IMG/VR virus record: IMGVR_UViG_3300020160_001711
Location: 1 to 45,020 of that record
Reading direction: 5' to 3' (one strand)
Origin: a virus
Length of the DNA: 45,020 nucleotides
This document shows, piece by piece, positions 7,350-14,940 of the stretch (its first letter is position 1; every line of letters starts with the position of its first letter). The position numbers and the translations under genes are program-made. Below the pieces are notes generated by a model. That model ran no database searches, had not been told where the DNA came from, and saw only the letters and a list, made by a program, of their open reading frames with translations.

Positions 7350-7703
7350 ATGAAGATGGTTAAAAATATGAATCCTAAAGAAATGGATAAAAAAAAATTA
7401 AGATATATCTTCAGAAGAGTTTTAACGAGGATAAAGGAAAAACCTGATGGTTTTTTCAAATTTAGAAAAATGAGAGGTACTAGAGGTTTGTGGTGGGGCG
7501 GTGATCTCATAGAAATAGATCATAGAAAAGAAATCATACCAACAATTGTACATGAGGTTCTACACGATTTATATGAAAGTAAAAATGAAAAATGGATACG
7601 CCAAGTTGAATCTAAAATTTCTCAAATATTAAAGCCGAAAGATATTTTCCTTTTAATGGAAGGCGTCTTTTCAAAAATGAATATTGATAAAAATGAAAAA
7701 TAA
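7350..7703 (+). CDS. Small zincin-like HExxH protein
   Basis: 117 residues. HEVLHDLYE at 68-76 contains the HExxH zinc-binding motif of metallopeptidases, followed by EKWIRQVESKI, in which a downstream Glu could be the third ligand. The N-terminal 45 residues are strongly basic (KKKLRYIFRRVLTRIKEK). A short beta part, GLWWGGDLIEIDHRKEIIPTIVHEV, precedes the active-site helix, as in small SprT-like or minimal metallopeptidase proteins. The ATG at 7350 is preferred over internal Met codons because the promoter motif abuts it. It is followed 14 bases later by 7718-8584 on the same strand. Proteolysis is an inference, since only the motif is seen. Confidence 0.7.
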   Translation: MKMVKNMNPKEMDKKKLRYIFRRVLTRIKEKPDGFFKFRKMRGTRGLWWGGDLIEIDHRKEIIPTIVHEVLHDLYESKNEKWIRQVESKISQILKPKDIFLLMEGVFSKMNIDKNEK

Positions 7704-7704
7704 A

Positions 7705-7712
7705 TATAAATA
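7705..7712 (+). promoter_or_regulatory. T4-late promoter, exact TATAAATA, before 7718-8584
   Basis: Exactly TATAAATA, ending 5 bases before the ATG at 7718. The preceding gene's TAA (7701-7703) lies immediately upstream. Confidence 0.7.
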
Positions 7713-7717
7713 AAAAT

Positions 7718-8584
7718 ATGAGTTTAACAACTTTTCGTAAATTTTTGGAAGTTAAAGATGTTTTAATAGTCGAAGCTAATAAAGAGGACATTTATCAGAA
7801 ATACTATAAACAAGCTATAGATGAGGAATCATTTAATAAAATAGTTGCGATGTTTCAAAATAATAGTGAGGTTAGATGGATTGTGCAAGCTTTTAGAGAA
7901 TTAAATAGCGACGATGAAAAAAATAGATTTTTAAACGAAGATATGCCTAAGTTGAAAGATTATTTTGAAACATTGAATTTACTCAAGAGAAAGAATAATC
8001 CAGAAGCTAAAGCTTTGAATTTGTTTTCAATTAAAAGCATACCACAATTGGCGAAGGCTGTGAATTCTATTTTAGGTTCTACTGATACTGAAGAATCTTC
8101 CCCTGCAAGTGGCGGTGGTGGCGGTGGATGGAAAATGATGTTTGTGGGCAAAGGTGGTAAACCTTTAAACATGGAAAAAATATACGAGAACTCAGAATAT
8201 ATTGTAGTTAGACCAATGGATCAAGATGCTCTAGGAGAAGCGGCTAGAGGTTCCGAATGGTGTGTAAGTTATGATAAGACTAATTGTATGATCGATAACT
8301 ATGCTCCAGAAAAAAATCAAAGAGGAAATGCTAATAGATTATATCTTATAAGAAATAAACAGAACAAAAAGGATTCATTTTTATTCCACTTTATATCAAA
8401 TCAAATGATGGATTACGAAGATCAAAACATATCTATAGATGATATAATCAATTCCAAACCTTCCTTTAAAGAAGCTATGCTAAGTCTTTTAAACAATCAA
8501 GAAATAAAGGAAGAGATAATGAACAGTTCGGATGCTTCTTTAAATTATTTAATGTTGTTAGATTCAATGGAGGATGGAGAATAA
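7718..8584 (+). CDS. Protein with WC motif domain and targeting-like N-terminus
   Basis: 288 residues. The start, MSLTTFRKFLEVKDVLIVEA, has I-V-E before Ala as the best prohead-protease-type site. An alpha-helical half (20-120) is followed by a Ser/Gly linker with six Gly in a row (132-137). A second domain from about 138 holds GEAARGSEWCVSYDKT (WC at 181-182) and RLYLIRNKQNKKDSFLFHF, then a C-terminal acidic helix. The motif order (GS.WC...., lyli.nk, D) is one I associate with phage proteins of unknown activity, and it parallels the GHC motif of 4378-6537. Its last codons overlap the ribosome binding site of the next gene. Enzymatic function cannot be stated. Confidence 0.75.
   Translation: MSLTTFRKFLEVKDVLIVEANKEDIYQKYYKQAIDEESFNKIVAMFQNNSEVRWIVQAFRELNSDDEKNRFLNEDMPKLKDYFETLNLLKRKNNPEAKALNLFSIKSIPQLAKAVNSILGSTDTEESSPASGGGGGGWKMMFVGKGGKPLNMEKIYENSEYIVVRPMDQDALGEAARGSEWCVSYDKTNCMIDNYAPEKNQRGNANRLYLIRNKQNKKDSFLFHFISNQMMDYEDQNISIDDIINSKPSFKEAMLSLLNNQEIKEEIMNSSDASLNYLMLLDSMEDGE
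8569..8579 (+). promoter_or_regulatory. Shine-Dalgarno sequence deciding the start of 8586-9770
   Basis: GGAGGATGGAG within the end of the upstream gene. It abuts an ATG at 8574 with no spacing but is correctly spaced for the ATG at 8586, so the latter is taken as the start. Confidence 0.65.
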
Positions 8585-8585
8585 T

Positions 8586-9770
8586 ATGTTTGACAAAGAT
8601 CAAAAAAGTTTATACGAAGCTTATAAAACAATTTTCGAGGCACCTGTAACGGCACCAGATGAAACGGAAGTAGAAGAACCACAAATTGATGCTCCACCAG
8701 AAAGAGAAAGAGCACCTAGACGTTCTCCTTTCAGACCACCTAGACCAGAAGTTCAACCTGAACCTCAAAATACATATCTTAAAGAAGATTATGAAGATGA
8801 GGCTGAACCTTCTACTAGAAACTGGTTTGCTTCAAAACCTTTAGATGGTCATCCTATTTTAAGCAAATTTGGACCGTCTTTGGCTAAAAAATCCTTTGAT
8901 TATAGTAAGCAAAGACTTCAAAATTTAAATAGTGAATATACTGATTCTTTTAGATTGTTTAGAGAAATAATGCAAATAGAATCTAGGCATAAAGAACAAT
9001 TAAATGAATTGGCTAAAAACATCGTATCTCAAGTTTATGGTATAGATGAATCCCAATTAGAAGTTGAAGATAATGTTCAAGTCAATAAAACAGAGGAACA
9101 GTCCGAATGGAGTGAAAAAGGTGCTGTTATTGACGATAGAGTGAAGAAACATATTCACATGAGAGCCACAATGAACATGTTAAGTCATGGTGCCGCTGTT
9201 CATCAAATGTTCACATTACACCATATGGTCAGAGAGGCTTTAGACGATATCGATCCTAACCTCGTTGGTCTTTATGATAAATTCAGTGTTGGTGCAACAC
9301 ACATGTATTGGTTTCAAAATATTGAAAGGGCGGCTGAACAATTAAAAGGGTCTGCTGTCGGTTCCACTAAAGTAGAATATCAAGATGGTGAAGACGGTGA
9401 AGAAGTTCCAGTTGTAAAAGCTGCTGCTATTTGTTTTCCAGTATTAGTTCAAGAATTAAGTAAGGGTGTAATGCAAATGCTATCACATCACCACATTGGA
9501 AGACTGGACAAAGCTACTCTCCAAAAAGTATTGGCAGAAGCTGATAAAATTCAATTAGAACCTTATTTTATAATGGTTGGACCAGCTTTATGGAGAACTA
9601 CACTTGAAGTTTCGAAGAAATTAAACGCTAATTTATCAGAAATTATCTCAGCCATAGCTTCACATGAGCCAGACGAAGTTCATAATTTATTCGATAAAAT
9701 GGAAACAAATCCAAGTGCTGCCGAAAATATTATAAGAAATTGGCACCAAGAAATGTACAACGAAGAGTAA
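8586..9770 (+). CDS. Large Pro/Arg-linker protein, probable head-associated, function unknown
   Basis: 394 residues from ATG 8586. It begins MFDKDQKSLYEAYKTIFEAP; L-Y-E before Ala and I-F-E before Ala are both gp21-type sites. Then follows a disordered, acidic and Pro/Arg-rich linker to about residue 85 (APPERERAPRRSPFRPPRP). The rest is mostly helical. It includes the His- and Met-rich block HIHMRATMNMLSHGAAVHQMF, then HHMVREALDDIDPNLVGLYDKFSVGATHMYW, and later MLSHHHIGRLDK. No enzyme motif is recognised. It is the last gene of the plus block 7350-9770, and its TAA touches the stop codon of the convergent prohead protease with no gap. The targeting-like start and this neighbourhood suggest a protein incorporated into the prohead; a scaffold-like role is possible but not shown. 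Confidence 0.75.
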   Translation: MFDKDQKSLYEAYKTIFEAPVTAPDETEVEEPQIDAPPERERAPRRSPFRPPRPEVQPEPQNTYLKEDYEDEAEPSTRNWFASKPLDGHPILSKFGPSLAKKSFDYSKQRLQNLNSEYTDSFRLFREIMQIESRHKEQLNELAKNIVSQVYGIDESQLEVEDNVQVNKTEEQSEWSEKGAVIDDRVKKHIHMRATMNMLSHGAAVHQMFTLHHMVREALDDIDPNLVGLYDKFSVGATHMYWFQNIERAAEQLKGSAVGSTKVEYQDGEDGEEVPVVKAAAICFPVLVQELSKGVMQMLSHHHIGRLDKATLQKVLAEADKIQLEPYFIMVGPALWRTTLEVSKKLNANLSEIISAIASHEPDEVHNLFDKMETNPSAAENIIRNWHQEMYNEE

Positions 9771-10445
9771 TTACATTACTTTAGAAATCTTATCGAAAAA
9801 TTCTAAAATTTGATCCTTTAAATAATCCTCGACATTTTTTCTAGGAAGCTTAGATACTTTATCTTGAAATCTGTCATATGATTCTTCAAATGATCCATCT
9901 TCGGACAGAACATACTCCTTAGATTCCAATATACCATTTACAAATGCTTTAGGACAAGACGGATCGGCAACACAATCGATAGCCACCAATCTGAAATCAC
10001 TAACTCTATTTGTGCCATTATATTGCTCTGTCAATTTACCTAAAGCTCTAGTTGACATACCAATCTTCACACCATCATCAATCAAAGCTTGAACAATTAA
10101 ACCACATGGGGTGGAAAGAAGTTTGGATTTACCAATGTAAACGTTACCTTCATTTCTTAAATCAGTTACCAAGTGACAAGCTCTCTCCAAAGACACATCA
10201 GGACTAGAAGGATGATTTAATTCACCCATAGACCTTTTAGCATCGATCATTTCGTTAGTGTAACGACGAACTTCTCGGTGCATCTCTTCTCTATCATAGA
10301 TTCTTTTATTTTTATTGACTTCCTCATACATCATATAAGGTCCAGTAACGTAATAAGATGGTTTGGATTTATTATTCGTTTCCTCTTTGATATATTCGAA
10401 TTGATCTTCAGAAAACGATTGGTCCACTAATAATTTGAATGACAT
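9771..10445 (-). CDS. 21: Prohead core protease (T4 gp21-type)
   Basis: 224 residues against about 212 in T4. Conserved landmarks of T4-type prohead proteases are present: GELNHPSSPDVSLERACHLV (His at 78), KSKLLSTPCGLIVQAL, then GVKIGMSTRALGKL with the probable nucleophile Ser131, and VAIDCVADPSCPKAFVNGI. In T4 this serine protease cleaves scaffold and internal proteins after (L/I)xE, then itself. Several proteins in this window begin with such sites. It is the last gene of a 27-kb minus-strand block, downstream of gp4-like and gp13-like genes, whereas in T4 gene 21 sits beside the scaffold and capsid genes; those are not here. A doubled TAAATAAT motif precedes its ATG. Confidence 0.88.
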   Translation of the reverse strand: MSFKLLVDQSFSEDQFEYIKEETNNKSKPSYYVTGPYMMYEEVNKNKRIYDREEMHREVRRYTNEMIDAKRSMGELNHPSSPDVSLERACHLVTDLRNEGNVYIGKSKLLSTPCGLIVQALIDDGVKIGMSTRALGKLTEQYNGTNRVSDFRLVAIDCVADPSCPKAFVNGILESKEYVLSEDGSFEESYDRFQDKVSKLPRKNVEDYLKDQILEFFDKISKVM

Positions 10446-10447
10446 AT

Positions 10448-10456
10448 AATTATTTA
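10448..10456 (-). promoter_or_regulatory. T4-late-like promoter motif before the prohead protease
   Basis: TAAATAATT, 2 bases before the ATG at 10445, with another TAAATAAT immediately upstream that overlaps the end of the gp4-like gene. Confidence 0.6.
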
Positions 10457-10459
10457 TTA

Positions 10460-10939
10460 TTATTTATAATCGTATTTATTAATTCCAAGCTCTTTTTCTG
10501 TTAAAAGTGTAAATTCATATCCCATTTTATTGCACCACTTTTTAGCAGCTTCCCATTTAGCTATATTTTTAACATATGTTAAATCTTCATATATAATACT
10601 TTTCTTCTTTTTATTTTTTCTATCAAACTGTTTTGGATCTAATGTTTGTCTGTAAGGTTTAACTTCTACTAAAAATTTTTTCACTTCATTTGCAACTTTA
10701 ATTTTAATAGCAACGTCTGGAAAATATGAAGATGTTTTTTCCGTTATAGGGTTTGTGTATGGTATAACTATTCCTTCTGAAGACCATTCCACCACATCAT
10801 CATTCATATCACACCATCTAAAAAGTTTTAACTCCCAAGAAGATAAAAATCTAGGATAATCATTACCTCTATATTTTTTAATATTTATAGGTTTATATAT
10901 CCCTTGTTTAAATTTTTTATTTATTTGTGTGAGCTTCAT
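10460..10939 (-). CDS. 4: Head-completion nuclease (T4 gp4-type, TnsA-like fold)
   Basis: 159 residues, close to T4 gp4 (about 150). The motifs of the PD-(D/E)XK TnsA-like family are visible: FLSSWELKLFRWCD (Glu36), SYFPDVAIKI (Pro74-Asp75) and KFLVEVKPYRQT (Glu92-x-Lys94). The rest continues with a basic segment KNKKKKSIIYEDLTYVKNIAKWEAAKKWC and a C-terminal GYEFTLLTEKELGI, typical of this family. In T4 the protein acts late in head filling, before tail joining, and mutants yield heads that cannot attach properly. Its start overlaps the end of a 70-residue gene by 23 bases. Its position between the neck protein and the prohead protease keeps it with head-finishing genes. Confidence 0.85.
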   Translation of the reverse strand: MKLTQINKKFKQGIYKPINIKKYRGNDYPRFLSSWELKLFRWCDMNDDVVEWSSEGIVIPYTNPITEKTSSYFPDVAIKIKVANEVKKFLVEVKPYRQTLDPKQFDRKNKKKKSIIYEDLTYVKNIAKWEAAKKWCNKMGYEFTLLTEKELGINKYDYK

Positions 10940-11129
10940 TTTTCATCAACTCTAAAAGTTCTTTAGCAGCTTGATCTACTGATATCATAGGATGTAAAGA
11001 TGAAGAATTATAATCAGGCTCTTTTTGTGGAGCACGATAATCCAGTATATCTTTCATTTGATCAAATATAGCATTTAATCCAGCTTGAGGTTCATAATTA
11101 CCTTCAATACTGTATCTATTTTCAAACAT
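10917..11129 (-). CDS. Small protein between neck and gp4-like genes
   Basis: 70 residues, not recognised. It starts MFENRYSIEGNYEPQAGLNAIFDQMKDILDY and ends with a helix (VDQAAKELLELMKNEAHTNK). The gene overlaps gp4 by 23 bases and follows the neck gene by 3 bases, which suggests translational coupling. AGGGT lies about 6 bases before the ATG. It is likely expressed with head-completion genes, but the sequence gives no direct clue to its role. Confidence 0.65.
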   Translation of the reverse strand: MFENRYSIEGNYEPQAGLNAIFDQMKDILDYRAPQKEPDYNSSSLHPMISVDQAAKELLELMKNEAHTNK

Positions 11130-11132
11130 AAA

Positions 11133-12146
11133 TTACCCTATTCTAAAGAGTATAGGTTCACTATCACCGAATCCAGCGGATGCTCCACTGAATAATTTTT
11201 CTTCTAAAGAATCTTTTTCTTTCAAACCTTGTTCAAGCAAAGCTGGATTTATAGTGCCACCGCCAAATAACGCTGTTCCAGAATATTTGCCACGAATATT
11301 TCCTATTGCTATTTTTGTTAAAGCTGATGCGTATTGATAAACCCAAGGCTCTTTTATTATATCAGATAATGGTCTTTCAACATAACAAGAAATAGCCCCA
11401 TAAAATCTGGATGGTGAAGAACCCATTTTAGGTTGAGGTGTGATTCTCATATATTGTGTTCTTTCATCAAATTGTATATCTCTTCTAAGAGATAGAACCT
11501 TTTCTCTCGTTTCTAACCAATTTTTTAAAACATACCAAGAAACTAGATCAAATCCATAATTTCCCATTGAATATGAAAAGTATGTTTGTTGAGCCATTGT
11601 TTGCTCAATGGTAAACAATGTATTGATACCATTTGTAGATCCCTCTTCAAAATCTGTTACCGCTATAACTTTACGATAACTGTTTAAAAGATAATCATAA
11701 GAATTCATTAATTGTAAAGTTTCTCTTCCTAAACTATCTGGTTTGTTGATTTGAAAAATCCAAGGAGAGTTAGGATCACCTATAACCATTTTTCCTATAG
11801 TGTATGCTTTAGATATATCTTTGTTTATATTTTCATTATCTAATCTAGCATTAAAATCTCTGGTTAAAGAAAATAAAACATCTAATCTAATTCCTTTATC
11901 TTTTTCATAAAGATCTGAATCGAATACCAAATATTCTCTAGTATATCCAGCATATTTAGTAAACATTTCTGAAGCAATAGATATAAATTCATTTAATTGG
12001 TCCTCATGTATTTCTAAATTTATCATTGGTGCTCCAAGAGATCTGCATATTCTTTGCCCCACCCTCTCGTAACTATCCATTATATTGTTTAAATTACTAC
12101 TATAAAAAGAAGAAACAGGTAAAGATGTTGTGCATTCCATTGACAT
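11133..12146 (-). CDS. 13: Neck protein, T4 gp13-type head-tail connector
   Basis: 337 residues compared with 309 in T4. The N-terminal ICRSLGAPMINLEIHEDQLNEFISIA (LGAP at 37-40) matches the LGAP-x-I-x-(V/I)-E-L pattern of gp13 neck proteins. The C-terminus has YASALTKIAIGNIRGKYSG, a GGG turn and LLEQGLKEKDSLEEKLF, also as in that family. In T4 gp13, with gp14, closes the filled head and provides the surface for tail attachment. The middle (residues 150-250) includes a mostly hydrophobic part with WYVLKNWLETREKVLSLRRDIQF. The start is supported by CTAAATAATT at 12154-12163, whose TAA is also the stop codon of the upstream gene. Confidence 0.82.
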   Translation of the reverse strand: MSMECTTSLPVSSFYSSNLNNIMDSYERVGQRICRSLGAPMINLEIHEDQLNEFISIASEMFTKYAGYTREYLVFDSDLYEKDKGIRLDVLFSLTRDFNARLDNENINKDISKAYTIGKMVIGDPNSPWIFQINKPDSLGRETLQLMNSYDYLLNSYRKVIAVTDFEEGSTNGINTLFTIEQTMAQQTYFSYSMGNYGFDLVSWYVLKNWLETREKVLSLRRDIQFDERTQYMRITPQPKMGSSPSRFYGAISCYVERPLSDIIKEPWVYQYASALTKIAIGNIRGKYSGTALFGGGTINPALLEQGLKEKDSLEEKLFSGASAGFGDSEPILFRIG

Positions 12147-12153
12147 ATATTTT

Positions 12154-12163
12154 AATTATTTAG
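12154..12163 (-). promoter_or_regulatory. T4-late-like promoter motif before the neck gene
   Basis: CTAAATAATT on the minus strand, 7 bases before the ATG. Its TAA doubles as the stop codon of 12160-14160. Confidence 0.6.
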
Positions 12164-14160
12164 ATAAATTTCCATTTGTCCAAAAGATAATCGTTTATTT
12201 TTTCAACATCCGTTGAATTTTTAAAACCTTTGTATAATAACAATTCGTGTAATTTGAATTCTGAAAATCCAGAATATGGATCTTTACCACCTATCACTGT
12301 ATATGAATCGTTGAATTTTGCAGTTAAAGCTATCACATTAACATAACCATTACTATCATTGATGATAGTGGATTGAGAGGATGGACGCACTGGATTTGCA
12401 CTTAAAAATCTCGTAGAAATGCATAATGGTTTATTCTTATTGTTAACCCCATATTCATATTCGTAATATTTTACCAAAGTTCCTATACCTATAGAATACT
12501 TGTTCGGTATCTTAAATATACCATAATTGGCATTAGCCCATAACCATTCCACATTAGCCGAAGAATTGTATGGAGTGAATACAGTAAACGTGGAAAAATC
12601 ACTATTACCAGACAGTATCAAATTACGATAATGGGTCGATGATAGGTTATAATTTAAAGACTGTTTAGGTGAAGTATTGTAATACGAACTCGTAGTTGTG
12701 TTGCTTGTAAAATATATTTTAGATCCACTAATTTTTGAAGACAATGATGTTATATAACTATTCCCGTCTATAGTTGTAAAGTCAACTGTAGAATAATCCA
12801 TAGCATCCAACCATAAAGATATTCCTGACGAAAGTGTAGGAAGAAGAGGAACAGTCTCACCATATTTAACAAATATGGATTGTACTCTAGAATCCGTATA
12901 TGATGGGTTAGCTGTTATTATGTGACCAGTTTCGTTTTTTTGATAACCATCAGGTTTAAAGATAAAATCTTTAATTTCAACGTCATTAACCACAAGCTCC
13001 GATATATAACCATAAGATCTTGTGAAAATTTGAATAGATTGATAGGGATCACATCTTGTTAGAAATATAGAATTTGATGCTGATAAATGATTTATTACTG
13101 GTATCGTATCAGTGTTTGGTAAAACTATATTAACTCTATCATAAGAACCCGCTGCACCAAATGGAGGAGATGCTGAAAGTGCGGATAAGGACAAAAAAGT
13201 AAAAACAAAATCTTCATTATATTCCGATTTTGCAACATTTATACTATTGCTTGAGTCGTATGGATCTGAACCTAATATGTTTAAAGTCAAACCTATATCT
13301 GGTAAGAAAGATTCATCAAAGTTTAAAGATATTGGATTTATGGGTATATTGTTTTCAAAAAAAGATACACCATCTCCAGCGTAATATAAATTTCTGTCTG
13401 GAGCATTTATATTGTATAAATGATATTTTCCATGTAAAAACTCCCCATCATACAAAAAATTAAACTTTCTAGCATGTATACCACTTATAGTAAATGAGTT
13501 AGTATTTTGTGGGAATTTAAAATAATCTGGATTGAAATTAACACTTAATGCAGAATAACAAGTAGCATCCGTTATTAACAATAAATTATACAATCCACCT
13601 TTTTGAGCACCAGAAAAACCAGAAAATGATGAGGTGTTTGTGGTTACGTAAATAGCAGTTTGTGCAGAACTTAAATTCCAAACTATATTGCCAATATCAT
13701 TTGGAAATATATTAAAAGCAGAAAAACTTTTTTGCCTTGTAAATTCTTGGACTTTATTTGAATATACTGTATTTGAAATATTATTATTCCATTTATTAGA
13801 TTCTATTTCATATGTTCTTTGAAAAGATGCCCAATTAGAAGATGCTGCTGAAAAAGAAGTAAAAAGAGATATGTTATTCATCCACAATGCGCTGAATGTA
13901 TTAACAGTAGTATAAGTTGTTCTAAATTTATTCCATTCCGAAGCATTTGCTGTTACCGTATCATATGTGCTTTTCCAATTGTAACTATTGTCTAAAGTTA
14001 TAAAATCACCATTTTGATCATATATGTTATTATAAAATATTCCCAAATAAGGAAATTCTAAAGAAGCTATCGGATCAGATGCCGAGTCTGGAAAACCAGA
14101 CATAGCAATCGTATGGTGATTGCTTCTATGGAATTTGTTGTGGAAAATAAATACAGACAT
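12160..14160 (-). CDS. Fibre or adhesin-like protein with C-terminal LamG-like domain
   Basis: 666 residues. The N-terminal 190 residues are homologous to those of the next gene upstream (14164-14919). Both begin with a block like HNKFHRSNHHT, then DPIASLEFPYLGIFYNNI, then repeated units built on W, T and Y (YNWKSTYDTVTANASEWNKF). The shared part probably anchors both proteins to the same virion site. The C-terminal 230 residues, from about 445, have LamG/concanavalin-type features: SGISLWLDAMDYSTVDF, ILSGNSDFSTFTVF, and FKLHELLLYKGFKNSTDVEKINDYLLDKWKF as final strand and helix. Such domains bind glycans or proteins. Very high Ser, Asn and Thr content fits an extracellular beta fold. A receptor-binding role is inferred. 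Confidence 0.75.
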   Translation of the reverse strand: MSVFIFHNKFHRSNHHTIAMSGFPDSASDPIASLEFPYLGIFYNNIYDQNGDFITLDNSYNWKSTYDTVTANASEWNKFRTTYTTVNTFSALWMNNISLFTSFSAASSNWASFQRTYEIESNKWNNNISNTVYSNKVQEFTRQKSFSAFNIFPNDIGNIVWNLSSAQTAIYVTTNTSSFSGFSGAQKGGLYNLLLITDATCYSALSVNFNPDYFKFPQNTNSFTISGIHARKFNFLYDGEFLHGKYHLYNINAPDRNLYYAGDGVSFFENNIPINPISLNFDESFLPDIGLTLNILGSDPYDSSNSINVAKSEYNEDFVFTFLSLSALSASPPFGAAGSYDRVNIVLPNTDTIPVINHLSASNSIFLTRCDPYQSIQIFTRSYGYISELVVNDVEIKDFIFKPDGYQKNETGHIITANPSYTDSRVQSIFVKYGETVPLLPTLSSGISLWLDAMDYSTVDFTTIDGNSYITSLSSKISGSKIYFTSNTTTSSYYNTSPKQSLNYNLSSTHYRNLILSGNSDFSTFTVFTPYNSSANVEWLWANANYGIFKIPNKYSIGIGTLVKYYEYEYGVNNKNKPLCISTRFLSANPVRPSSQSTIINDSNGYVNVIALTAKFNDSYTVIGGKDPYSGFSEFKLHELLLYKGFKNSTDVEKINDYLLDKWKFI

Positions 14161-14163
14161 CTT

Positions 14164-14919
14164 TTAAAGTTGTGTTGTGTACAAATCACCAAACATTAAA
14201 GAACCATCACATAAAAAATTTAAAACGGTAACTCCGTTTGGCGTTTGTAAAATATCATCTGGAATAACTGTACCCACTGGAAATTTATACACTGTGTCAA
14301 AATTAACATCCCATCCTCCACCATTTATTTGTTTAACGTATAATGTATATAAACCTCCCCTTTTCATACTAACTGATGTTGGATTTTTAATTGTAACATT
14401 AGTATTAACGTTTAGAAAAGCAACTTGAGCTATATCCAAATCCCAATCAACATTTCCACCGTTTATACCTAAATTGTATCCACTGAAAGTTTTCGATCTC
14501 GTATTTTGTTGAACCCTATTAGTGTATAATAAATTGGAATCCCCCCACAATGCGCTATTGGCACAAATTGTAGTGTATGTCGAGTCATAATTGGCAGATA
14601 CTGGATTCAAGGACAAATATGCACCATAACCTAACCCCCAACCACCGCTTTCATAGTAAACTGTGGTATAAACTGTTTTTATAGAATCCCAATTAGCTGA
14701 TAGAGAACTTACCGTAGAATAAGTACTATACCATTCATATGAATTGGTGTTTATGTTAAACGATCTAATTTGATCAGTTAGAGTGTTATAAAATATACCA
14801 TTGAATGGCTCATTATATGAAGCTATAGGATCAGTACCTTGATCTTGATTTAAATAACTAGATAAGGTATGATGCGACGATCTATGAAACTTATTGTGTG
14901 CTCTAAAAATACCAGCCAT
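14164..14919 (-). CDS. Short paralogue of 12160-14160 N-terminus
   Basis: 251 residues. It starts MAGIFRAHNKFHRSSHHTL and keeps DPIASYNEPFNGIFYNTL, the W/Y/T units (SYEWYSTYSTVSSLSANWD), the NRVQQNTRSKTFSGYN block and the QVAFLNVNTN...KRGGLYTLYV strands seen in its longer paralogue. It lacks the LamG-like C-terminus. It could be a truncated copy left by duplication or a separate structural subunit sharing an assembly interface. It ends with FLCDGSLMFGDLYTTQL, which aligns to FLYDGEFLHGKYHLYN of the paralogue. A TAAATAATT motif sits 3 bases before its ATG, so the copy has its own promoter. Confidence 0.75.
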   Translation of the reverse strand: MAGIFRAHNKFHRSSHHTLSSYLNQDQGTDPIASYNEPFNGIFYNTLTDQIRSFNINTNSYEWYSTYSTVSSLSANWDSIKTVYTTVYYESGGWGLGYGAYLSLNPVSANYDSTYTTICANSALWGDSNLLYTNRVQQNTRSKTFSGYNLGINGGNVDWDLDIAQVAFLNVNTNVTIKNPTSVSMKRGGLYTLYVKQINGGGWDVNFDTVYKFPVGTVIPDDILQTPNGVTVLNFLCDGSLMFGDLYTTQL

Positions 14920-14922
14920 ATG

Positions 14923-14931
14923 AATTATTTA
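14923..14931 (-). promoter_or_regulatory. T4-late-like promoter motif before 14164-14919
   Basis: TAAATAATT on the minus strand, 3 bases before the ATG. Confidence 0.6.
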
Positions 14932-14940
14932 ACAAAAAAG

